Below the pieces are notes generated by a model. That model saw only the letters and a program-made list of their open reading frames with translations. It was not told where the DNA came from and did not search any database. From an uncultured Clostridia bacterium (lineage in GTDB: Bacteria > Bacillota > Clostridia > Christensenellales > Borkfalkiaceae): a stretch of 64,000 bases of DNA. The stretch spans positions 1 through 64,000 of the forward strand of contig CAKNLK010000001.1 in the NCBI GenBank assembly GCA_930989535.1, written 5' to 3'. Position numbers and translations under genes: made by a program. Shown here piece after piece: positions 8,654-15,886 of this stretch; position 1 is the stretch's first letter, and every line of letters begins with the position of its first letter.

Positions 8654-8682
8654 TGCGGAAAGAGAATTTTCCTCTTCCCGCA
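8654..8682 (-). terminator. Hairpin terminator after the IrtB-like ABC gene
   Basis: On the minus strand an 11-bp stem with one G-U pair (TGCGGGAAGAG / CTCTTTCCGCA) starts 27 bases after the ABC stop codon and is followed by a moderately T-rich stretch. It separates the ABC pair from the next promoter. Confidence 0.6.
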
Positions 8683-8708
8683 CTTTCAGCATTTCTCAAG
8701 CAAAATTT

Positions 8709-10439
8709 TTAAATTCGCCACTCGCCCGATTGCTTTTGCAGCTTACACATTTGCGCGTAAAGGCCGCCTTTTGCGGAAAGCTCAGCCGGCGTCCCCTGTT
8801 CCGCAACTTTGCCATCCTTTAAAAGCACCAGTTTATCCGCTCCCTCCACCGTACGCATACGATGTGCGATAATCAGAACGGTTTTTCCCCGAACAAGGCG
8901 AGAAATTGCGCGCTGAATCAGCGTTTCATTCTCTGCATCCAAAGAGGCCGTAGCCTCGTCTAACAGGATAACGGGGGCATTTTTTAAAAGCGCCCGGGCA
9001 ATCGAGATACGCTGGCGTTCGCCGCCGGATAATACCGAGCCGTTTTCGCCTATCACGGTATTATACCCTTCGGGGAGCTTTTGCACGAACTCGTCGCACT
9101 GTGCCTCGCGCGCGGCGGCGAGCACTTCTTCGTCCGTGGCGCCCTGCCGCCCTATGCGGATATTTTCCATGACGGTGTTGTTGAAGAGCGTTACTTCCTG
9201 AAAGACGATGGAATACGCCGAGAGCAGTTTTTCGGGATCGACCGTCTTTACGTCCGTGCCGCCGAGCGTGATTTTGCCGCTGTCCGCGTCCCAGAACCTT
9301 GCGGCAAGTTTGGCCGCCGTGCTCTTTCCGCCACCGGACGGGCCGATGAGCGCCGTAACTTCCCCCTGCTTTGCCGTAAATGACACACCGGAAAGCACTT
9401 GCTCACCTGTGTTATAGGCAAAGGACACATTGTCGAACACAATGTCGTAGCCGTGTGTTCTGAGCTCTGCCGTACCCGGCTGGACGGGATAATTTTCAAT
9501 TTCGTTCATTCGTTCGATGGGAATGTTCGTGGAGATGATGGCGGCGAGGTTTTGCAGCGACGAACTCAAAGGATCGTACAGCCTCGACACGACCAAAAGA
9601 TACATGAAGAACGTAAGAACGGTAATTGCATTACTTGCCAGCAGCATTCCGCCGACGAGCGCGACGGTGCCGATGCCGAGTTTGAGTATCATCCCCGCGG
9701 GAACGACGAACAGCGCGCCGCCGAGCTCAGATGCTATCATGCGCTTTTCCTGCAGATCTATCTTTTTATCCAAGCCTTTCAGGTACTTTTCTTCCGCGTT
9801 ATTGGACTTTAAGTCGCGCATGGTTTCGAGCGCTTCCTGAATGCCGTCCGCAACGGCGAGTTTTGCCTCCGTCTGGCGGCGGGTAAAATAGTTCTGCACC
9901 TTACCTGAAAATGCGACGATGGCGAGCGATACGGGCAGCACCCACAGCGCGGCAAGAGCCATTCGCCAATCGAAGATAAAAAGACAGACGGCGATGATGA
10001 CCGTGGAGATCATCGAACCGAAAAATTCGGGTATCCAGTGCGAGAAAGACTGTTCAAGCGTAGTACAATCCGCCATAATGGTTGTGGTGAGGTCGGAAAG
10101 GTCGCGCTTGCCGAAGAAGGACAGCGGCAGTTTGCGCAATTTTTCCGCGAGCGAAATACGCCGAACAGAACTTTCTTTATATGTTGCATAATAGGTCGCT
10201 CCATACACCCAGCGGTAGGAAAAAAGAATGAGCAGGACTGCCGCCACCATGCCGACAATATAGATCCACAGATGTCCCTGCGGCACGCCGCCCGCATACA
10301 AGTCGGATACAAGCAGATATAAAAGGCTGACGGGCAGCATAAGCGTGAGGTTGTGTACCATGCAGGAAATCGTGGCGATGACGAGGTCTTTCGCTCCCTG
10401 ACGCGAGAGCGCGTATTTTTTCATGATAATTTTGAGCAT
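8709..10439 (-). CDS. ABC half-transporter, IrtB/YbtPQ-like
   Basis: The 576-residue protein combines an exporter-type membrane domain (about residues 15-310) with an ATPase: Walker A G-P-S-G-G-G-K-S-T, signature L-S-G-G-E-R-Q-R and Walker B V-I-L-L-D-E-A-T-A-S-L-D. The G-P-S-G-G-G-K-S-T form and the pairing with a gene whose D-loop reads A-T-A-F-A-D-P-E-N-E are typical of the IrtAB/YbtPQ group, exporter-fold transporters that import ferric siderophores. It is the second gene of the pair after the one at 10586-12364. The pair probably forms a heterodimer in the membrane. Substrate is inferred from subfamily resemblance only; no siderophore synthesis or reductase gene is visible. Confidence 0.75.
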   Translation of the reverse strand: MLKIIMKKYALSRQGAKDLVIATISCMVHNLTLMLPVSLLYLLVSDLYAGGVPQGHLWIYIVGMVAAVLLILFSYRWVYGATYYATYKESSVRRISLAEKLRKLPLSFFGKRDLSDLTTTIMADCTTLEQSFSHWIPEFFGSMISTVIIAVCLFIFDWRMALAALWVLPVSLAIVAFSGKVQNYFTRRQTEAKLAVADGIQEALETMRDLKSNNAEEKYLKGLDKKIDLQEKRMIASELGGALFVVPAGMILKLGIGTVALVGGMLLASNAITVLTFFMYLLVVSRLYDPLSSSLQNLAAIISTNIPIERMNEIENYPVQPGTAELRTHGYDIVFDNVSFAYNTGEQVLSGVSFTAKQGEVTALIGPSGGGKSTAAKLAARFWDADSGKITLGGTDVKTVDPEKLLSAYSIVFQEVTLFNNTVMENIRIGRQGATDEEVLAAAREAQCDEFVQKLPEGYNTVIGENGSVLSGGERQRISIARALLKNAPVILLDEATASLDAENETLIQRAISRLVRGKTVLIIAHRMRTVEGADKLVLLKDGKVAEQGTPAELSAKGGLYAQMCKLQKQSGEWRI

Positions 10440-10467
10440 ATAAATCTCCTTTTAATTATGCACCGAC

Positions 10468-10589
10468 TTAAGCGTTAGTCGCCCGCAAGATAAGGAACGC
10501 GCGGCTTTGCCGCAGGGAGTGTACACGGACGTACATGACCAAGGCAAAACGTAAGCGTGACACAATATTGCGGGATGAATAACGCTTAA
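10468..10589. repeat. Long imperfect inverted repeat in an intergenic gap
   Basis: The arms TTAAGCGTTA (10468-10477) and TAACGCTTAA (10580-10589) are perfect complements, and pairing continues imperfectly inwards (CCCGCAA against TTGCGGG). They enclose about 90 bases with a further dyad around GTGTACACGGACGTACA. The right arm covers the stop codon of the ABC gene at 10586. The layout resembles a small non-coding mobile repeat or a structured RNA element; no second copy is visible in the window. Confidence 0.5.
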
Positions 10590-12364
10590 GCCACTTTCCA
10601 AGCGATGGAAGTTCTGTATTCGTCGTACATATTGTGATACAGACCGCCCTTCTCCATAAGCTGGGCGTGCGTGCCTTCTTCTGCGATTTTACCGTCTTTC
10701 AAAACGTAAATCTTATCTGCGTTCTGCACGGTGGTGAGGCGGTGTGCGATCATGATTACCGTCCTGCCCTCCGCAAGCCGTTCAAACGCACGCTGGACTG
10801 CCGCCTCGTTTTCGGGGTCGGCAAACGCCGTCGCTTCGTCCAGGACGAGCACGGGCGCATTTTTGAGCATGACGCGCGCAATGGCAATACGTTGCTGCTC
10901 TCCGCCCGAAAGGTACACGCCCTTGCTGCCGATGACGGTGTCCACGCCATGCGGGAACTTGTTCAGAATATCGTCGCATTGTGCGTTATGGAGAGCGGCG
11001 AGCACCTCTTCCCGCGTTGCAGAAGGTCTGCCCATGCGCACGTTTTCAAAGATGGAAGTTTTGAGCAGTTTGCTGTCCTGAAAGACGTAAGCGACGGTAT
11101 CGTTCAGCGTCTGCCTGTCAATATCCTTGACGTTGACGCCGCCCACTTTGACCGCGCCCGACGCCGTATCCCAAAAACGGGCTACAAGTCCCGCAGCCGT
11201 CGTCTTTCCTCCGCCGGAGGGCCCTACAAGCGCCACCGTTTCACCCGCTTTTACATCAAGAGTGATGTCGTCGATGGCGTTCCTGTCCACACCTTCATAT
11301 GCAAACGTCACGTTCTCAAACGTAACGGAATTATCCTTCGGGGTCTGCGGCGCGGACGGTTCGGGCAGCGGCTTGATCGCCAAGATACCGTCGATACGCT
11401 GCAAGGCGTCGGAAACGATCATATTGTTTTCGCTCATAAACATGACCTTCATCAGCGTGACCGAGATGATGGGCGTAAAAATGATATAAAAGATGAGGTT
11501 CAGAAGGAAGGTTCCGTCCACACCATCCGCAGTAAAGCAAAGCCCCGCGATGATGAGCGGCACGAACACGCAGTTAATAGCGGTCGTGAATGCGACCATC
11601 GGCCACATCAGGCTTTTGGTGTAGGCTACTACCCATGTATGGTAACTGTCTATAGAGCCTTTGAAACGCTTGAAAGAGAATACCGTCTGCCCGAACGTCT
11701 TGACGACGGGTACGCCGCGCACATATTCCACCGCCTCGTTGTTCATGTTTTCGAGCGCGCTCTGATACTCTTTCATCTTGCGCGCCATGTCCTTTCCCGT
11801 CATTTTGGACATGATGATAAAGCCGAGGACGGTCGGAATAAGGCTCAAAAGTCCAAGCCGCCAGTCGAACACGAAGAGCAGCACGATCATCCCGACGGGC
11901 GTTGCGAACGCGCCCACCATGTCGGGCAGTTGGTGCGCAAGATATGTTTCCGTTGCCCCGCTCGATTCGTTGACGATACGGCGCACCCTGCCGCTGCCGA
12001 GGCTGTTCATAAATCCGACGGGGAGCGCCCCGATATGGCGCATCGCCCTTTTTCGCATATTGCCCGCCACGCGGAACGCCGCGACGTGCGAACACATGAG
12101 CGCCGCGAAATAGACGAGCATGGAAATGAGAGCGCTGCCGACCGCCCACCATCCGTACACGGAAAGGCTTCCCTGTACCGCGGCAAAATTTCCGTTCGCT
12201 TCGATGACTTCACGCACGATGAGCCACACGAAGATAAACGGCACGAGCGCGGTCAGCGCGCTGATCGCGGAAAGTACCCACGAAAGATAGGTAAGTACTC
12301 TTCGCCGTCCGGCATAGTCCATCAAAACGGAAAGATTGCCCTTCCTCTTCTTGCTTTTTGCCAT
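10586..12364 (-). CDS. ABC half-transporter, IrtA/YbtPQ-like
   Basis: This 592-residue exporter-fold protein has six spans (about residues 20-320) and an ATPase with Walker A G-P-S-G-G-G-K-T-T, signature L-S-G-G-E-Q-Q-R and Walker B V-L-V-L-D-E-A-T followed by A-F-A-D-P-E-N-E. That D-loop sequence, in place of S-x-L-D, is characteristic of the siderophore-importing IrtAB/YbtPQ subfamily. The ATG at 12364 follows AGAAAGGAGA. It is the first gene after tetR, and two GTTCGC palindromes lie in the 150-base gap upstream. Its last codons lie inside the long inverted repeat. Likely partner: the ABC protein at 8709-10439. Confidence 0.78.
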   Translation of the reverse strand: MAKSKKRKGNLSVLMDYAGRRRVLTYLSWVLSAISALTALVPFIFVWLIVREVIEANGNFAAVQGSLSVYGWWAVGSALISMLVYFAALMCSHVAAFRVAGNMRKRAMRHIGALPVGFMNSLGSGRVRRIVNESSGATETYLAHQLPDMVGAFATPVGMIVLLFVFDWRLGLLSLIPTVLGFIIMSKMTGKDMARKMKEYQSALENMNNEAVEYVRGVPVVKTFGQTVFSFKRFKGSIDSYHTWVVAYTKSLMWPMVAFTTAINCVFVPLIIAGLCFTADGVDGTFLLNLIFYIIFTPIISVTLMKVMFMSENNMIVSDALQRIDGILAIKPLPEPSAPQTPKDNSVTFENVTFAYEGVDRNAIDDITLDVKAGETVALVGPSGGGKTTAAGLVARFWDTASGAVKVGGVNVKDIDRQTLNDTVAYVFQDSKLLKTSIFENVRMGRPSATREEVLAALHNAQCDDILNKFPHGVDTVIGSKGVYLSGGEQQRIAIARVMLKNAPVLVLDEATAFADPENEAAVQRAFERLAEGRTVIMIAHRLTTVQNADKIYVLKDGKIAEEGTHAQLMEKGGLYHNMYDEYRTSIAWKVA

Positions 12365-12385
12365 AAATGTTCTCCTTTCTATTTT

Positions 12386-12407
12386 TTAGTTCGCATACGC
12401 GAACTAA
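12386..12407. promoter_or_regulatory. Perfect palindromic operator upstream of the ABC pair
   Basis: A perfect 9-4-9 palindrome (TTAGTTCGC-ATAC-GCGAACTAA) ends 22 bases before the start codon of the IrtA-like ABC gene, just upstream of its ribosome binding site. It shares the GTTCGC-N4-GCGAAC core with 12451-12466 and 8469-8484. Confidence 0.65.
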
Positions 12408-12450
12408 TTAACAAAATTTTTAGCCCGACAACTCACGCCGCGCCTTAATA

Positions 12451-12466
12451 GTTCGCATAAGCGAAC
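12451..12466. promoter_or_regulatory. Second palindromic operator GTTCGC-ATAA-GCGAAC
   Basis: This perfect 6-4-6 palindrome is centred 62 bases from the 12386-12407 site, about six helical turns. A clear -35/-10 pair for the ABC pair could not be identified between or around the two sites. Confidence 0.6.
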
Positions 12467-12516
12467 AAGTGTTTTGAAAAAATGGGCCATTCAGACCCTT
12501 TCTGTTTTGCTTTACT

Positions 12517-13137
12517 TCACGACAACCCCATGAGCTTATCCCAACCCGCATAAAAGAACTCGCAGACGGCGTCTACATATTCCATTGCGTCCTCTTTGGG
12601 AAAATCGTGCGCGACCACCTCGAACACACCGTTAAAGAGCGCGCTCGCAAGCATATGGTTGATGTCCCGCCGAACCGTCCTGACGGGCGCACCGCTCTCG
12701 CGCAACACACGCATAAAGCGTTCGGTGCTCTCCGTTTCATAGTCAATCATGCGGTCGATGTAGTGCTCGTAACTCGAACCCGCGCTTTTGAGAACGATGA
12801 GTTTGAAGCTGTCAAAGTAGTCGTAGATGATGTCCATCATCACGCGCATCTTGCCTGATGTGTATGAGTGCATCTCCCCTTTCTGCTGTTCCGCGGGAAA
12901 GGCGGCAAAATTCTCCTGCACTTCCGAAAAATATGCGTACAATTTATCCGCCCCTTCTTTGACAAGGGTGCGGAACATTTCATCTTTATCGGCAAAACGG
13001 CTGTATAGCATACCCGTCGTTACGCCGGCGCGCTCGGCAATGGTGCGCATAGAACTTTCGGCAAATCCCTTTTCCATAAACTCCGCTTTCGCACAAGCAA
13101 GAAGTTTTTCCGTCGCACCCCCATCTTTGATCTTCAC
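12517..13137 (-). CDS. TetR/AcrR-family regulator
   Basis: The 206-residue protein has the N-terminal TetR helix-turn-helix (A-K-A-E-F-M-E-K-G-F at residues 16-25, then I-A-E-R-A-G-V-T-T-G-M-L-Y near 33-45) and a helical ligand-binding domain with no sequence clue to the ligand. The start is a GTG at 13137. Upstream lies a mini reading frame (ATG ATG CCG TGA) whose stop overlaps that GTG, with GGGAG before it. It is the first gene of the transporter cassette, directly upstream of the IrtAB-like pair. Its own promoter is covered by tandem ATAACA-C-TGTTAT palindromes, which suggests autoregulation. Confidence 0.85.
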   Translation of the reverse strand: MKIKDGGATEKLLACAKAEFMEKGFAESSMRTIAERAGVTTGMLYSRFADKDEMFRTLVKEGADKLYAYFSEVQENFAAFPAEQQKGEMHSYTSGKMRVMMDIIYDYFDSFKLIVLKSAGSSYEHYIDRMIDYETESTERFMRVLRESGAPVRTVRRDINHMLASALFNGVFEVVAHDFPKEDAMEYVDAVCEFFYAGWDKLMGLS

Positions 13138-13158
13138 GGCATCATGCTCCCTTAATTT

Positions 13159-13199
13159 AATAACACTGTTATTATAACACTGTTATCGTAATATGTCAA
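13159..13199 (-). promoter_or_regulatory. tetR promoter with tandem operators
   Basis: On the minus strand TTGACA (13194-13199) and TATAAT (13171-13176) are separated by 17 bases. Two palindromes overlap it: AATAACA-C-TGTTATT (13159-13173) over the -10 and ATAACA-C-TGTTAT (13174-13186) in the spacer, centred 14 bases apart. This is the usual layout of TetR autorepression. Confidence 0.75.
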
Positions 13200-13261
13200 C
13201 AGAATTAAACCATTTTAAATATACTCAATTTTGAGAGGGATTTCCGTATAATTCCGCCAGC

Positions 13262-13294
13262 AAAAAAGAAGGATACCGAAACCCGATATCCTTC
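13262..13294 (-). terminator. Rho-independent terminator after ackA
   Basis: On the minus strand the stem GAAGGATA / TATCCTTC with an 11-base loop is followed by TTTTTT. It starts 26 bases downstream of the ackA stop and closes the pta-ackA unit. Confidence 0.88.
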
Positions 13295-13320
13295 CCGATT
13301 GCAATTATTTAATTGGCAAT

Positions 13321-14523
13321 TTATTTGTTTTCCAAAAGCTCCTTCGTCTCCCGCGCAATAACGAGTTCCTCGTTGGTAGGAATCACGAGGACTTTGACCT
13401 TGCTGTCTTTTGCGGAAATGTCGTGAATCGCGCCGTCGTTTTTCTGCATGTTCTTTTCGTCGTCGATAGAAATTCCGAAGAATTTCAGACCGTCGCAGAT
13501 ACCTTTGCGCACCTGCCAGGTATTCTCGCCGATGCCCGCCGTAAAGACGAGGCAATCCAGCCCGTCCATCGCAGCAACGTACGAACCGATATACTTTTTG
13601 CAGGAATATACGAACATGTCGAGGGCGAGTTTGGCGCGCTCGTTGCCCTCGTCGGCTGCCTTCGTCAAATCGCGGAAATCGCTGGATATGCCGCTGACGC
13701 CCGCAACGCCGCACTTTTTATTGAGGTATTCGTTGCAGTCGAGGAGCGTATAGTTTTTCTTCGCCGCGAGATATTCCAAAACAGCCGGGTCGATGTCGCC
13801 CGAACGCGTACCCATCGGCACGCCCGCGAGCGGCGTAAAGCCCATGCTCGTGTCCACGCTTTTTCCGCCCATAATCGCACTGATGGAGGAACCGCCGCCG
13901 AGGTGGCAGGTCACAATCTTTGTATCCTCCGCTTTCTTTCCGAGGTAACGAATTGCCTCCTGCGAAACGTATTTGTGGCTGGTGCCGTGGAAACCGTATT
14001 TGCGGATTTTATAATTCTTATAATCGTCGTAATCGATGGCGTACATGTAGGCGTACTGCGGCATCGTGGAATGAAATGCGGTATCGAAGACGAGCGCCAT
14101 CGGCGTATCGGGCATAACTTCTTTGCATGCTTCGATGCCGAGGATATTGGCGGGTTGATGCAAGGGAGCGAGCTCCGCGTTGCGGCGGCAAATTTCCAGC
14201 ACTTCGTCCGTCAAAAGCACCGACTTGTTGAAGTCTTCCGCGCTATGTACGAGGCGGTGCCCTACCGCGTCGATTTCCTTCATGGAGCGGATTGCGCCGT
14301 ACTCCTTATTTACGAGTGCGTCCAAAACCATCTGAATTGCGATTTTATGGTTGGGCATGTCCTGCTCGATGACTTTTTCACCCTTCGCCGTCTTGTGCTT
14401 CAAAGACGAACCGCGGATTCCGATTCGCTCGCAACCGCCTTTGGCGATTACTTCCTCCGTATCCATATCGATAAGCTGGTATTTGAGCGAAGAGCTGCCC
14501 GCGTTGACGACCAAAATTTTCAT
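13321..14523 (-). CDS. ackA: Acetate (propionate) kinase
   Basis: This is a full-length 400-residue acetate kinase: V-N-A-G-S-S-S-L-K-Y at the N-terminus, V-F-D-T-A-F-H, G-T-S-H-K-Y-V, H-L-G-G-G-S-S-I and T-R-S-G-D-I-D-P motifs, and F-T-A-G-I-G-E-N. It converts acyl phosphate plus ADP to carboxylate plus ATP in the cytoplasm. Acetate kinases also accept propionyl phosphate, so with PduL and the microcompartment upstream it can be the ATP-yielding last step of rhamnose and fucose fermentation. It follows pta with a 59-base gap and has GGAGGG before the ATG. Confidence 0.96.
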   Translation of the reverse strand: MKILVVNAGSSSLKYQLIDMDTEEVIAKGGCERIGIRGSSLKHKTAKGEKVIEQDMPNHKIAIQMVLDALVNKEYGAIRSMKEIDAVGHRLVHSAEDFNKSVLLTDEVLEICRRNAELAPLHQPANILGIEACKEVMPDTPMALVFDTAFHSTMPQYAYMYAIDYDDYKNYKIRKYGFHGTSHKYVSQEAIRYLGKKAEDTKIVTCHLGGGSSISAIMGGKSVDTSMGFTPLAGVPMGTRSGDIDPAVLEYLAAKKNYTLLDCNEYLNKKCGVAGVSGISSDFRDLTKAADEGNERAKLALDMFVYSCKKYIGSYVAAMDGLDCLVFTAGIGENTWQVRKGICDGLKFFGISIDDEKNMQKNDGAIHDISAKDSKVKVLVIPTNEELVIARETKELLENK

Positions 14524-14582
14524 AAATTTTCCCTCCGAAAACGGTTATATTATTTTAATTTAAAGTCAAAAAGATTGTTTCG

Positions 14583-15620
14583 TTAAATCTGCGTCTGCAA
14601 AGCCGTGATAGCGACGGCCGCGACCACATCTTCCGATTTGCAGCCGCGCGACAAATCGTTGATGGGCTTCGCAAAACCCTGGCAGAGCGGCCCGACCGCC
14701 TGGAAACCGCCGAGGCGCTCGGTGAGCTTGTACCCGATGTTGCCCGCATCCAAGTCGGGAAAAATCAGTACATTCGCATGCCCCGCGACTTTCGAGCCGG
14801 GAGCCTTCGATTTTGCCACCGACGGCACGATTGCCGCGTCCAGCTGCAGTTCGCCGTCGATTAAAAGCTGCGGAGCCTTCTCCTGCGCCAGCTTTAAAGC
14901 GGCCGTCACCTTGTCGATATCCGCATGTTTTGCGCTTCCCTTCGTCGAGAAGGAGAGCATCGCAACCCGCGGCTCCAGGCCCGCAATCTTTTCCGCCGTC
15001 TTTGCGGAAATGACGGCGATATCGGCGAGCTGTTCGCTCGTCGGGTTTTCATTCAAGCCGCAGTCGGCATAGATGAACGCCCCGTCTTCGCAATACGGAT
15101 TGCCGCAAGCGGGCGCAATCATGAGGAAGTAGCTGGATACCAGCGGAACGCCGGGCGCCGCCTTTACGATTTGAAGCCCGGGGCGGAGGGTATTCGCCGT
15201 GGAATGGCATGCGCCCGAAACCAACCCGTCCACATCGCCGGCCTTGAGCATCAATACGCCGAAATACGTATTGTCGTAAGACAATTTATCGGCCTCTTCC
15301 TCCGTCATGCCCTTCGCCTTGCGCAAATTGTACAGGAGCGCCGCGTATTCCGCGCGCTTTTCGCTCGTTGCCGGATTTACGATGTCTACCCCGGACAAAT
15401 CAACGTCGGGGTTCGCCTTTTTGATTTCTTCGGGATTTCCCAACAGAACGATGCGCGCAATCTTCTGCTTTACCGCATCGGACGCCGCCTTGACTACGCG
15501 GCTGTCTTCCCCTTCGCAAAGCACGATGCGCTTGTTGAGCGCCGCCGCTTTTTCCTTGATTTTCTCCAAAAAAGGATTGCATTCCGCCTGCTTTGCCTGT
15601 TCGGCGCAAAAATCTGCCAT
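14583..15620 (-). CDS. pta: Phosphate acetyltransferase
   Basis: The 345-residue protein is a short-form Pta of the PTA_PTB fold: V-L-C-E-G-E-D-S-R near the N-terminus, a G-L-V-S-G-A-C-H-S-T-A motif, and a C-terminal A-N-V-L-I-F-P-D-L-D-A-G-N-I segment with the P-L-C-Q-G loop. It exchanges CoA and phosphate on acetyl groups in the cytoplasm. It is unrelated in fold to PduL, which does the same chemistry inside the compartment, so the locus encodes two phosphotransacylases. It has its own promoter and forms a two-gene unit with ackA. Confidence 0.95.
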   Translation of the reverse strand: MADFCAEQAKQAECNPFLEKIKEKAAALNKRIVLCEGEDSRVVKAASDAVKQKIARIVLLGNPEEIKKANPDVDLSGVDIVNPATSEKRAEYAALLYNLRKAKGMTEEEADKLSYDNTYFGVLMLKAGDVDGLVSGACHSTANTLRPGLQIVKAAPGVPLVSSYFLMIAPACGNPYCEDGAFIYADCGLNENPTSEQLADIAVISAKTAEKIAGLEPRVAMLSFSTKGSAKHADIDKVTAALKLAQEKAPQLLIDGELQLDAAIVPSVAKSKAPGSKVAGHANVLIFPDLDAGNIGYKLTERLGGFQAVGPLCQGFAKPINDLSRGCKSEDVVAAVAITALQTQI

Positions 15621-15724
15621 AAAATTAACCTCTGTCGCTTTTATTTTTCTCGTTTTTAACTGTTTTCCGGAAGAAAAACGAACGCGCCCGCGAGCGGTTC
15701 CAATCTTCCGATGTCCATAAAATA

Positions 15725-15753
15725 TTATATCCTATTCCTCTAAAAAAGTAAAA
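15725..15753 (-). promoter_or_regulatory. Promoter of pta-ackA
   Basis: On the minus strand TTTACT (15748-15753), a 17-base spacer and TATAAT (15725-15730) lie downstream of the rhaB terminator. The leader to pta is about 100 bases and holds no recognised riboswitch. Confidence 0.6.
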
Positions 15754-15840
15754 GGAATTGCGCAAAAAAACGGATTTTTCGCGAGCGGTTTTTCTCCGAA
15801 ATCATCCCGAAACATCCTGCGCGGATAAAGGCGCAAAATC

Positions 15841-15872
15841 AAAAGGAAACGACGGTTTCGCCGTTCCCTTTC
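15841..15872 (-). terminator. Terminator after rhaB
   Basis: On the minus strand AAAGGGAACGGCG pairs with CGTCGTTTCCTTT (two G-U pairs) around a short AAAC loop, followed by a T-rich run (TTTTGATTTT). It lies about 15 bases past the rhaB stop. Confidence 0.75.
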
Positions 15873-15886
15873 GCGCTTTTTTGCTC

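Noticed and set aside
10634-12448. 604-codon open frame on the plus strand
   Set aside because: It is antisense to the IrtA-like ABC gene, is Arg/His/Asp-rich with no recognisable domain, and has no promoter or ribosome binding site; the opposite strand carries all ABC motifs.
13141-13200. LexA (SOS) box reading of the palindromes near tetR and at 12386-12466
   Set aside because: Bacillota LexA sites read CGAAC-N4-GTTCG; here the half-sites are in the opposite order (GTTCGC-N4-GCGAAC), and ATAACACTGTTAT does not resemble them.
13423-14586. 387-codon plus-strand frame opposite ackA
   Set aside because: Antisense shadow of a clearly functional acetate kinase; composition is that of a reversed coding sequence.
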